This document shows, one piece after another, positions 51,104 through 58,868 of a stretch of DNA of 64,000 bases (position 1 is its first letter; every line of letters starts with the position of its first letter). Where the stretch lies: the NCBI GenBank assembly GCA_050516505.1, contig CP191518.1:1860001-1924000 (forward strand), read 5' to 3'. A model generated the notes under the pieces. That model did no database searches, was not told where the DNA came from, and was given only the letters and a program-made list of their open reading frames with translations. The translations under genes were made by a program, and so were the position numbers. Source of the DNA: Scandinavium ludwigii_A. Lineage in GTDB: Bacteria > Pseudomonadota > Gammaproteobacteria > Enterobacterales > Enterobacteriaceae.

Positions 51104-52406
51104 TCACCTCATCAATGTGAAGAATATCGATCCCGCGACGCCACTGACACTGACGAGCGCGGAGATTGCGGCTCTGGTGAAATCTGACCGGGTACACACT
51201 TCGCTTTACACCTCGGAAGCGCTGTTCCAGCTCGAACTGGACCGTATCTTCAGTAAAACCTGGGTATGGGTGGCGCACGCCAGCGAAATTCCGGACACCG
51301 GCAGCTTTAAAACCACGGAAATCGGCACCCAGCCGGTGATTGTGGTCCGCGATCGCAAAGGCACGGTACATACCTTACTTAACCGCTGCCGTCACCGCGC
51401 CGCCACAGTGTGTGAACACCGCAGTGGCAAAACCAACAGTTTTGTCTGCCCGTACCATGGTTGGGGCTACGCCCTGGACGGCAGCCTGCGTGGCGTGCCG
51501 CACCCGGAAAGTTACGCTGACCAACTGGAAAAAGGCGAGCTGGGGCTGGTGTCGCTGCGCACCGAACAGTACGCCGGGATGATTTTCGCCACGTTTAATG
51601 AGCAGATTGAACCGCTGGATGATTTCCTCGGCGTTGCCAAAAAGTGGATGGATCTGTTCATGAAGCAGGGCGCGGGTTACCCCATTAAAACCGGGCCTGC
51701 GCACCGTTTCCGCTTCCCCGGCAACTGGAAGATTCAGCTCGAAAACACCACCGACGGCTATCACTTCCCAGTGGTTCACCGTTCATTTTTAAGCTCGGTC
51801 GATAAGCAAACCGAAGAAATGCTCAACTTCGTTGACGGCAGCGGCTACGTCGAAGATTTGGGCAACGGCCACAGCGTGATGGTGATGATCCCGGAACTGG
51901 TGGATTTAGACGCCAATCTCGACGCGCCGATCCCTGAACGCTTCGCTGAGCTGGCCGATGCGCTGCGCGCCGATCACGACGAAGAGCAGGTCCGACGCAT
52001 TGTGCGTGCCGTCGGCGGCTCCGGTTTTAACCTCAATATTTTTCCGAACATTGCCTGTTCGATGGCGTTCTTCCGCGTCTTGCAGCCGGTGTCGGTGCAG
52101 GAAACTGAAATTCACCATGCGGTGATCACCATGGACGGCGGGCCGGACATTGCCAACCAGGCGCGTCTGCGTCTGCACGAACATTTCCAGGGGCCGATGG
52201 GTTTCGGCACGCCGGATGACTCCGAGGCGTGGGAGCGCGTACAGCGCGGCGCCACCGCGGGCGATGACCTGTGGATCATGCTCAATCGCGGGCTGGCGGG
52301 GGAATACCGTTCTGACGACGGGCTGCGCAGCGACGTCAGCGCCGAAACCGGGATGCGTGCGGCCTACCAGCAGTGGAAAAAATTGATGACGGAGACAGAA
52401 CAATGA
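51093..52406 (+). CDS. iacC: Rieske dioxygenase large subunit IacC
   Basis: The 437-residue alpha subunit carries a Rieske [2Fe-2S] motif (CRHRAATVCEH, then CPYHGWGYALDG) near residues 95-125. The mononuclear iron site of the catalytic domain is marked by NTTDGYHFPVVH, with an Asp further on. With IacD it is proposed to dioxygenate the oxidised indole-acetate intermediate on the way to catechol. AGGAG at 51081-51085 is seven bases from ATG 51093, so I prefer this start over ATG 51087. The stop overlaps iacD in an ATGA. Confidence 0.88.
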   Translation: MQCDHLINVKNIDPATPLTLTSAEIAALVKSDRVHTSLYTSEALFQLELDRIFSKTWVWVAHASEIPDTGSFKTTEIGTQPVIVVRDRKGTVHTLLNRCRHRAATVCEHRSGKTNSFVCPYHGWGYALDGSLRGVPHPESYADQLEKGELGLVSLRTEQYAGMIFATFNEQIEPLDDFLGVAKKWMDLFMKQGAGYPIKTGPAHRFRFPGNWKIQLENTTDGYHFPVVHRSFLSSVDKQTEEMLNFVDGSGYVEDLGNGHSVMVMIPELVDLDANLDAPIPERFAELADALRADHDEEQVRRIVRAVGGSGFNLNIFPNIACSMAFFRVLQPVSVQETEIHHAVITMDGGPDIANQARLRLHEHFQGPMGFGTPDDSEAWERVQRGATAGDDLWIMLNRGLAGEYRSDDGLRSDVSAETGMRAAYQQWKKLMTETEQ

Positions 52407-52885
52407 TGACCCCAGATTCTGCCCTGTTTACCGCGATGGCGGTGGTCAATCTTGAAGGCGATTTGCTCGACCAGGGCGAATTCACAACCTGGCTGTCGCT
52501 GTGGCAGCCGGACGGCCTGTACGTGGTGCCGATTGACCCGCAGGAAACCGATTTTAAAAACACCCTGAACTACGCCTGTGACGATCACCACATGCGCGAA
52601 AAACGCGTGAAGCGCCTGTACAGCGGGGAGTCCATTTCCACCACGCCGCGCGCCAGAACCCTGCGCACGCTGTCGCGCTTTCGGGTACTCGACGCGAGCG
52701 ACGAACGGATTGTGGTGCGCGGGGCGCAATCCCTGTGGGAGCACCGCAAAGGCCACAGCCGCCATTACGCGGCGGATATCACCTGGCAGCTGCAACGCCA
52801 CGGCGAAAGCTGGCTGATTGAGCAGAAGGTTATCCGCCTGGTCAACAGCGACGATGTGCTGCACAGCATCGGCTACATCCTTTGA
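52403..52885 (+). CDS. iacD: Dioxygenase small subunit IacD
   Basis: The 160-residue protein has the beta-subunit fold of ring-hydroxylating dioxygenases: NLEGDLLDQGEFTTWLSLWQ, GLYVVP, then HHMREKRVKRLYSGESISTT and RVVRGAQSLWEHRKG-like strands. It pairs with IacC as a structural subunit. Translation is coupled through the ATGA overlap. Confidence 0.86.
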   Translation: MMTPDSALFTAMAVVNLEGDLLDQGEFTTWLSLWQPDGLYVVPIDPQETDFKNTLNYACDDHHMREKRVKRLYSGESISTTPRARTLRTLSRFRVLDASDERIVVRGAQSLWEHRKGHSRHYAADITWQLQRHGESWLIEQKVIRLVNSDDVLHSIGYIL

Positions 52886-52895
52886 GGAACACGTT

Positions 52896-53636
52896 ATGAC
52901 CCAAACCGCACTAGTCACCGGCGCCGCCGCCGGATTGGGCAACGTCATTGCCACGCATTTGCTGGCGCACGGTTTCCAGGTGGTGATGACCGACGTGGAT
53001 GCCGTCCGCGTGCAGCAGGCCGCCGATCGGATCGATAACGGGCAGGGCAAGGTGCTGGCACTGGCACTGGACATTCGTCAGCCGCAGGACTTTTCCCGCG
53101 CGCTGGAGGCTGCGCGGGCGAAGTTTGGCAGTCTGGAGGTACTGGTCAACAACGCCGCGCTGACCCTGGCGACGCCGGTGATGGAGATTGAGGTCGACGA
53201 GTTCGACCGGGTGATGACCACCAATCTGCGCGGCACGTTTGTCGGCTGTCAGACGTTGGGCCGCTACTTCGCCAGCCAGGGCTACGGACGCATCATCAAC
53301 CTGGCCTCACTCGCCGGGCAAAACGGCGGCACCGCCTCGGGCGCACACTACGCGGCGTCGAAGGGCGGCATTCTGACCCTGACCAAAATATTTGCCCGCG
53401 AGCTGAGCAAATCCGGTGTCACGGTCAACGCCATCGCGCCGGGCCCGATGGATTCCCCGGCGGTCCACGCTATCGTCCCGGAAGAAAAAATGGCGGGGCT
53501 GTTGCAAATGATCCCGGTGGGCACCCTCGGCGATGCGGAATTTGTCGCACAGGCCGTGGCGTTGCTGGCTTCACCGCAGGCGTCGTTTGTCACCGGGGCA
53601 ACCTGGGACATCAACGGCGGCCTGTTCATGCGTTGA
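52896..53636 (+). CDS. iacE: Short-chain dehydrogenase IacE
   Basis: The 246-residue SDR has the dinucleotide motif TGAAAGLG near residue 8, NNAALTLA, the active-site Ser in LASLAGQNG, and YAASKGG with the catalytic Tyr and Lys. In the iac pathway IacE is proposed to reduce or oxidise a keto/hydroxy indole-acetate intermediate. GAGGA precedes the ATG at 52896, ten bases after iacD ends. Confidence 0.87.
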   Translation: MTQTALVTGAAAGLGNVIATHLLAHGFQVVMTDVDAVRVQQAADRIDNGQGKVLALALDIRQPQDFSRALEAARAKFGSLEVLVNNAALTLATPVMEIEVDEFDRVMTTNLRGTFVGCQTLGRYFASQGYGRIINLASLAGQNGGTASGAHYAASKGGILTLTKIFARELSKSGVTVNAIAPGPMDSPAVHAIVPEEKMAGLLQMIPVGTLGDAEFVAQAVALLASPQASFVTGATWDINGGLFMR

Positions 53637-53646
53637 GGAGCAAAAC

Positions 53647-54579
53647 ATGCTGACACTTCAGGTTATCCGGCGTGAGTTGCAGGGCGAGGTGGTCCTGCTG
53701 ACGCTGGCCCATGCGGACGGCATCCCGCTGCCCGCGTTCAGCGCGGGGGCGCATATCGACCTGCATCTGACCGAGGATCTCATTCGGCCTTACTCGCTGT
53801 GCGGTGACCCGCAGGACCGCCAGCATTATCAGCTCGGCATTCTCAAGGGCGGCAATTCACAGGGCGGTTCGCTGGCAGTGCATGCCCTGCGCGAAGGTGA
53901 CGCGATAACCGTCAGTGAACCGCGCAATCTCTTCACCCTCGATGAACGCGCCGGGCACAGCCTGCTGATTGGCGGCGGGATTGGCATCACGCCGATGCTG
54001 GCGATGGCCGCCGAGCTGCACGCCGCCGGACGTTCGTTCACGCTGCACTATTGCGCCCGGTCGCGCGGGCAGGCGGCGTTCGTGGCACAGCTGGAAAGTG
54101 CGCCCTACGCCGGGCAGGTCTATCTGCATTTCAGCGACCAGCAGCGCCTGAACCTGGACGCGGTGTTGAGCGACGTGCCGCCGAATACGCATGTGTACGT
54201 TTGCGGCCCGACGCGGCTGATGGACGCGGTTAACGACGGGGCGAAACGCCAGGGCTATGCGGCAGAAAACGTCCATCAGGAGTGTTTCAGCGCCGAGGTG
54301 CAAACTGGCGGTGCGGCCTTTGACGTGGTGGCGGCTACCAGCGGGATAACCGTTCAGGTGCTGGAGGATCAGACCATCGTGGAAGCGCTGGCGCAGGCGG
54401 GGCTGAAGGTGAATGTCTCCTGCAAACAGGGCATTTGCGGCAGCTGCCTGACCGGTGTGTTGGAAGGCGAGCCGGATCATCGCGACAGCTATCTCACCGA
54501 CGAAGAAAAGGCCGACGGCGACCAGATTTTGTTGTGCTGTTCCCGGTCGAAGTGCGGCCGCCTGGTTATCGACTTGTAA
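53647..54579 (+). CDS. iacF: Ferredoxin-NAD reductase IacF
   Basis: The 310-residue protein has phthalate-dioxygenase-reductase architecture. An N-terminal flavin domain (RPYSLCGDP) is followed by a nucleotide domain (LLIGGGIGITPMLAMAAEL; VYVCGPTRLMD) and a C-terminal plant-type [2Fe-2S] ferredoxin (CKQGICGSCLTGVLEG, then ILLCCSR). It should pass electrons from NAD(P)H to the IacCD oxygenase. ATG 53647 follows iacE by ten bases, with GAGGAG upstream. Confidence 0.9.
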   Translation: MLTLQVIRRELQGEVVLLTLAHADGIPLPAFSAGAHIDLHLTEDLIRPYSLCGDPQDRQHYQLGILKGGNSQGGSLAVHALREGDAITVSEPRNLFTLDERAGHSLLIGGGIGITPMLAMAAELHAAGRSFTLHYCARSRGQAAFVAQLESAPYAGQVYLHFSDQQRLNLDAVLSDVPPNTHVYVCGPTRLMDAVNDGAKRQGYAAENVHQECFSAEVQTGGAAFDVVAATSGITVQVLEDQTIVEALAQAGLKVNVSCKQGICGSCLTGVLEGEPDHRDSYLTDEEKADGDQILLCCSRSKCGRLVIDL

Positions 54580-54589
54580 GGAATATCCC

Positions 54590-55084
54590 ATGACTCTGCA
54601 AACTGAATTTCGTAATGCGATGGCCCAGTTGGGAAGCGCGGTGTCGGTGATCACCACCGACGGCCCGGCGGGTAAATTTGGCTTCACGGCGTCCGCCGTC
54701 TGTAGCGTGACTGACCAGCCGCCCACCCTGCTGGTGTGCATGAACCGCAATTCCTTTGCCCACGAGCATTTCAAACGCAACGGCACGCTGTGCGTGAACG
54801 TGTTATCGAGCGATCACCAGGCGCTGTCGGGCGTGTTTGCTAACGCCAGCCTGCGCTCGGAGGAGCGTTTTGTGCATGACAACTGGCAAGTGTTGAGCAG
54901 CGGCGCGCCGGTGCTGAGTTCGGCGGTGGCCTGCTTCGACTGCCTGATTGCTGACTGTCACGAAGTGGGCAGCCACTCGGTCTTTTACTGTCAGGTGCAG
55001 GCGATCCGTATCAGCGAGCAGCCGCGCGGGCTGGTCTATTTCAATCGTCGTTACCATGCCATCGGGCATGACGTCGAGGCGTAA
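54590..55084 (+). CDS. iacG: Flavin reductase IacG
   Basis: The 164-residue protein is a HpaC-type flavin reductase: FRNAMAQLGSAVSVITTDGP, FTASAVCSVTDQPPTLLVCM, and the C-terminal GLVYFNRRYHAIG. It would supply reduced flavin to the monooxygenase IacA. It starts ten bases after iacF, with AAGGAA upstream, and closes the iac catabolic block. Confidence 0.88.
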   Translation: MTLQTEFRNAMAQLGSAVSVITTDGPAGKFGFTASAVCSVTDQPPTLLVCMNRNSFAHEHFKRNGTLCVNVLSSDHQALSGVFANASLRSEERFVHDNWQVLSSGAPVLSSAVACFDCLIADCHEVGSHSVFYCQVQAIRISEQPRGLVYFNRRYHAIGHDVEA

Positions 55085-55117
55085 ACCCACTCCTTCCAAT
55101 TAAAAGGGCAACGCGTG

Positions 55118-56461
55118 ATGAGCAATGTGGCAACCGAAAATAATGTAACCGCCGGGGCCGTGCCCCAGGACGCGCAGCAGATGCGCAAGCTGGTATTGGC
55201 CTCGGTGTTGGGCAATGCGCTCGAATGGTATGACTTTTTCCTGTACGGCACCGCGGCGGCGCTGGTGTTTGGCCCGCTGTTCTTCCCGGTCGGTGGCGAC
55301 CCGTTGCAGGGCACGCTGCTGGCATTCTCCGGCTTTGCGGTCGGCTTTCTGGCCCGTCCGCTGGGCGGGATCGCCTTTGGACATCTCGGCGATCGTTACA
55401 GCCGCAAAATGACCCTGATCATGACCTTAACGCTGATGGGCGCGACGACGTTCGTGATTGGCCTGCTACCGGTCTATTCGCAAGTGGGCATCTGGGCACC
55501 GATTTCGCTGATTACGCTGCGCTTCTTGCAGGGCGTGGCCTCGGGCGGTGAGTGGGGCGGCGGTGTGCTGATGCTCAGCGAAAGCGCACCCGCGTCTCGC
55601 CGCGGCTTTTATACCGCCTGGAGCCAGATGGGCGTCTCCGGTGGCTTCGTGCTGTCGGCCTTCGCCTTTTATCTGGTGCAACAGCTGCCGGAAGCGGATT
55701 TTATGCGCTGGGGCTGGCGCGTACCCTTCCTGCTGAGCATCGTCATCTTTTTGGTTGGCGTGTATATCCGCAAAAACATCCGTGAAAGCAAAGCTTTTGC
55801 GCAGTCCAGACCCGAAGACAAACACGAAAAAATCCCGCTGATGACATTGCTGCGCGATCACCCGAAAGCGCTGTTGCAGGCGATAGCCCTGCGCCTGCCA
55901 GAAAACGGCGCGTCGTATATTTTCTTCACCTTTTCGGTGGTGTACGCCAAACACATTGGCATCGGCACCGGGGAAATCATCAGTGCCGTGACGCTGGCGA
56001 TGCTGGTGGAGTTTTTCTCGATACTGTTCTGGGGCGCGTTGTCGGATCGCATCGGGCTGAAGCCGGTCTATTACATCGGCGTGATTGGCCTGCTGGTGAT
56101 GGCGTTTCCGTTCTTCTGGCTGCTTTCCACCGGCAACTACGGCTGGGTGATGCTGGCGATGATGCTCGGGTTGCCGGTGTGTCACGGGGCGATGATCGGC
56201 ACTCAGCCCTGCATCATGAGCGATCTGTTCCCGGTGCGGGTGCGCTATTCCGGGCTGGCGCTCGGACATGAAGTCGGCTCGATATTTTCCGGCGGCCTGG
56301 GGCCGATGCTGGCGGTGGCGCTGCTGATGGAATTTAACGCTTCCTGGCCGGTGTCGTTACTGCTGGTGGCGTACGCCTTACTGGCCTGGGTGGCGCTGCG
56401 CAGCCTGCCGTCGGGCCGACAAAATACCCACACAGGAGTGAATAATGAGCATCACCATTGA
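55118..56461 (+). CDS. MFS transporter, MHS family (IacT-like)
   Basis: The 447-residue protein has the metabolite:H+ symporter pattern: LGNALEWYDFFLYGTAAALV at the first helix, GHLGDRYSRKMTLIMTL between helices 2 and 3, and GVASGGEWGGGVLMLSESAP. About 12 helices are predicted by eye. It sits between iacG and catB, so it probably imports indole-3-acetate or an aromatic intermediate. I chose ATG 55118 over the preceding GTG, given AAGGG upstream. Its end overlaps catB by 17 bases. Confidence 0.85.
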   Translation: MSNVATENNVTAGAVPQDAQQMRKLVLASVLGNALEWYDFFLYGTAAALVFGPLFFPVGGDPLQGTLLAFSGFAVGFLARPLGGIAFGHLGDRYSRKMTLIMTLTLMGATTFVIGLLPVYSQVGIWAPISLITLRFLQGVASGGEWGGGVLMLSESAPASRRGFYTAWSQMGVSGGFVLSAFAFYLVQQLPEADFMRWGWRVPFLLSIVIFLVGVYIRKNIRESKAFAQSRPEDKHEKIPLMTLLRDHPKALLQAIALRLPENGASYIFFTFSVVYAKHIGIGTGEIISAVTLAMLVEFFSILFWGALSDRIGLKPVYYIGVIGLLVMAFPFFWLLSTGNYGWVMLAMMLGLPVCHGAMIGTQPCIMSDLFPVRVRYSGLALGHEVGSIFSGGLGPMLAVALLMEFNASWPVSLLLVAYALLAWVALRSLPSGRQNTHTGVNNEHHH

Positions 56462-57557
56462 GTCCATCGCCTGCTGGCTGGTGGATATCCCGACCATTCG
56501 CCCGCACAAGCTGTCGATGACCACCATGGGCTGTCAGACCCTGACCATCGTACGCATGACTTGCGCGCAGGGCGTGGGCTGGGGCGAAGCCACCACCATC
56601 GGCGGGTTGAGTTACGGCTCAGAAAGCCCAGAGTCGATTAAGTCAGCGATTGAAACTTATCTCTCGCCGTTGCTGTGCGGGCAGACGTTCAGTGGCGTGG
56701 CATCGCTCGCCGCGAAAATGAACGCCAGCGTGAAGGGCAATACCGTTGCGAAATCGGCCCTCGAAACCGCGTTCCTCGACGTGCAGGGGAAAATGCTCGG
56801 CCTGCCGGTCAGTGCGCTGCTCGGCGGGGCGTTAAGCGAACGTTTGCCGGTGCTGTGGACGCTGGCGAGCGGCGATACCGAAAAGGATATCGATGAGGGA
56901 AAACGCCTGCTGGCAGAAGGGCGGCACGATACCTTCAAACTCAAAATTGGCGCCCGTGAGCTGAAAACCGATATCCGCCATGCGCTGGCGATCAAAGCCG
57001 CTTTCGGCGATGAGGTCAGTATTCGGGTGGACATCAATCAGGCGTGGGACGTGACCACCGCCATCAAAGGCATGACCGAACTGCAGGCGGGCGGCATCGA
57101 CCTGGTCGAGCAGCCGATCCCGCTGTGGGATCAACGCGGATTAATCACGCTCAGCCAGCGCTTTGCCGTGCCGATCCTGGCCGATGAAGCGGTGGCGACG
57201 GCACATGACGGCTTCGCCCTGGCGAGCGGCGGTTTCACTGGCGCCTATGCGCTGAAAATCGCCAAAGCGGGCGGGCCGGTGCAGGCGCTGAAACTGGCGC
57301 AGGTCGCGCAGGCTGCAGGCGTGGCGCTGTACGGCGGCACCCTGCTCGAAGGCACCCTCGGGAGCGTGGCCTCTTTACATGCCTGGTCGACGGTAAACAT
57401 GCAGTGGGGCACCGAGATGTTCGGCCCACTGCTGCTGAAAGACGACATCGTGGTGCGTCCGCTCGATTTCAGTCACGGACAGGTCACATTGCCTCAAGGC
57501 CCTGGCCTGGGTGTGGACATCGACACCGACAAACTTCGCCATTACGCCAGAACATAA
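56445..57557 (+). CDS. catB: Muconate cycloisomerase CatB
   Basis: The 370-residue enolase-superfamily enzyme converts cis,cis-muconate to muconolactone. Catalytic features are the KxK motif in TFKLKIGAREL (near 165), the metal ligands Asp in RVDINQAW, Glu in VEQPIP and Asp in LADEAVAT, and the second Lys in AYALKIAKAGG. These all match muconate-lactonizing enzymes. The ATG at 56445 has AGGAG upstream within the transporter gene. catC follows 11 bp after the stop. Confidence 0.92.
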   Translation: MSITIESIACWLVDIPTIRPHKLSMTTMGCQTLTIVRMTCAQGVGWGEATTIGGLSYGSESPESIKSAIETYLSPLLCGQTFSGVASLAAKMNASVKGNTVAKSALETAFLDVQGKMLGLPVSALLGGALSERLPVLWTLASGDTEKDIDEGKRLLAEGRHDTFKLKIGARELKTDIRHALAIKAAFGDEVSIRVDINQAWDVTTAIKGMTELQAGGIDLVEQPIPLWDQRGLITLSQRFAVPILADEAVATAHDGFALASGGFTGAYALKIAKAGGPVQALKLAQVAQAAGVALYGGTLLEGTLGSVASLHAWSTVNMQWGTEMFGPLLLKDDIVVRPLDFSHGQVTLPQGPGLGVDIDTDKLRHYART

Positions 57558-57568
57558 AGGACATCAGC

Positions 57569-57856
57569 ATGCTTTTTAAAGTTGAAATGCAGGTCAACAT
57601 TCCGTCGTCGTTACCGAAAGCGCAGGCGGATGAAATCAAAGCCAAAGAGAAAGCCTATTCACAGCAATTGCAGCGTGACGGCAAGTGGCCGCACATCTGG
57701 CGTGTGGTGGGTCAGTACGCCAACGTCAGCATTTTTGACGTGGCGGACAACCAGGAGCTGCACACCCTTTTAACGGCGCTGCCGCTCTATCCGTATATGG
57801 AGATCAGCGTGCAGCCGCTGTGCGAACACCCGTCGTCGATTCATAGCGAGCAGTAA
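57569..57856 (+). CDS. catC: Muconolactone isomerase CatC
   Basis: The 95-residue protein is full length for the family (MLFKVEMQVNIPSSLPKAQA; GKWPHIWRVVGQYANVSIFD; LPLYPYMEISVQPL). It shifts the double bond of muconolactone to give beta-ketoadipate enol-lactone. AAGG precedes the ATG at 57569. A 43-bp gap with GAGGAAG leads to catA. Confidence 0.93.
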   Translation: MLFKVEMQVNIPSSLPKAQADEIKAKEKAYSQQLQRDGKWPHIWRVVGQYANVSIFDVADNQELHTLLTALPLYPYMEISVQPLCEHPSSIHSEQ

Positions 57857-57899
57857 TTACATAACGAAAACAACCCTTACCCTACAAGAGGAAGTTGCA

Positions 57900-58826
57900 A
57901 TGTCAGTCAATCCGGCAAAACAAACAGAACTGGAAACGTTACTCGCCATCAGCAGCGGCTTAAATTCAACGCAGGGCAGCGAGCGGTTTAAAGCCATCAT
58001 GCATCAGGTACTCGGTGACCTGTGTCAGACCATCAAAAAGTTCGATATTACCGATGAAGAGTTCTGGCTGGCGGTGAACTATCTCAACGAGCTGGGGGAG
58101 CGCAAAGAGGCGGCGCTGTTGGCAGCGGGCCTGGGGCTGGAACATTATCTGGATATGCGTGCCGATGAAAAAGAGGCCGCCGCAGGGAATGAAACCGGCA
58201 CGCCGCGCACTATCGAAGGGCCACTGTATGTGGCCAATGCGCCGCTGAGCAAGGGTTTTGCGCGCATGGATGACGGCAGTGAAAAAGCTGAAGCCATGTG
58301 GCTGCATGGGCAGGTGACCGATATTAACGGCCAGCCGGTGGCGGGTGCGGTGGTGGATATCTGGCATGCCAATACGATGGGCGGTTACTCGTTCTTCGAC
58401 CCGTCGCAAAGTGAATACAACTTACGCCGTCGCGTCGAAACCGGGGCTGACGGGCGCTATGCGGTACGCAGCATTGTGCCGTGCGGCTATGGCTGCCCGC
58501 CGGATGGACCGACGCAAAAACTGCTGAATGGATTAGGTCGTCACGGTAATCGCCCGGCACACGTACATTTCTTCGTGTCCGCCCCGGGTTTTAAGCATCT
58601 GACCACGCAAATCAATCTCAGTGGGGACGAATACCTGTGGGATGACTTTGCCTTTGCGACCCGCGAAGAGCTGATTGCTGATCCGGTCAACATCACCGAC
58701 CCAAGTCTGGCGCAGCAGCGCGATATTCCTGCCCCGCATACCGAAGTGAGTTTTGATTTCTCGCTGGTGGCGACCCATGAAAGCAGCGAAGAGGAAAGGG
58801 TGAAACGCGCGCGCGTGAAGGAATAA
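57900..58826 (+). CDS. catA: Catechol 1,2-dioxygenase CatA
   Basis: This 308-residue intradiol dioxygenase cleaves catechol to cis,cis-muconate. The non-haem Fe(III) ligands are visible: Tyr in NTMGGYSFFD (about 162), Tyr in PCGYGCPPDGP (about 197), and two His in RPAHVHFF (about 220-222). The N-terminal helical dimer domain is intact. Placing catA right after the iac genes links indole-3-acetate to the beta-ketoadipate route, though no catD or pca genes follow here. A hairpin closes the unit. Confidence 0.95.
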   Translation: MSVNPAKQTELETLLAISSGLNSTQGSERFKAIMHQVLGDLCQTIKKFDITDEEFWLAVNYLNELGERKEAALLAAGLGLEHYLDMRADEKEAAAGNETGTPRTIEGPLYVANAPLSKGFARMDDGSEKAEAMWLHGQVTDINGQPVAGAVVDIWHANTMGGYSFFDPSQSEYNLRRRVETGADGRYAVRSIVPCGYGCPPDGPTQKLLNGLGRHGNRPAHVHFFVSAPGFKHLTTQINLSGDEYLWDDFAFATREELIADPVNITDPSLAQQRDIPAPHTEVSFDFSLVATHESSEEERVKRARVKE

Positions 58827-58833
58827 GGAAAAA

Positions 58834-58859
58834 GCAGGGCAGTTTTCAGGCTGCCCTGC
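58834..58859. terminator. Convergent terminator between catA and the ydeP-like gene
   Basis: GCAGGGCAG at 58834-58842 pairs perfectly with CTGCCCTGC at 58851-58859. On the minus strand the stem is followed by TTTTTCC, so it works best for the leftward gene, but it may stop both. Confidence 0.8.
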
Positions 58860-58868
58860 CATGACGCG

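Noticed and set aside
51906..52403. Long minus-strand frames opposite the iac genes, also at 53857-54786 and 55466-56269
   Set aside because: They are complementary shadows of well-supported enzymes with conserved motifs on the plus strand; no start signals and no recognisable domains.
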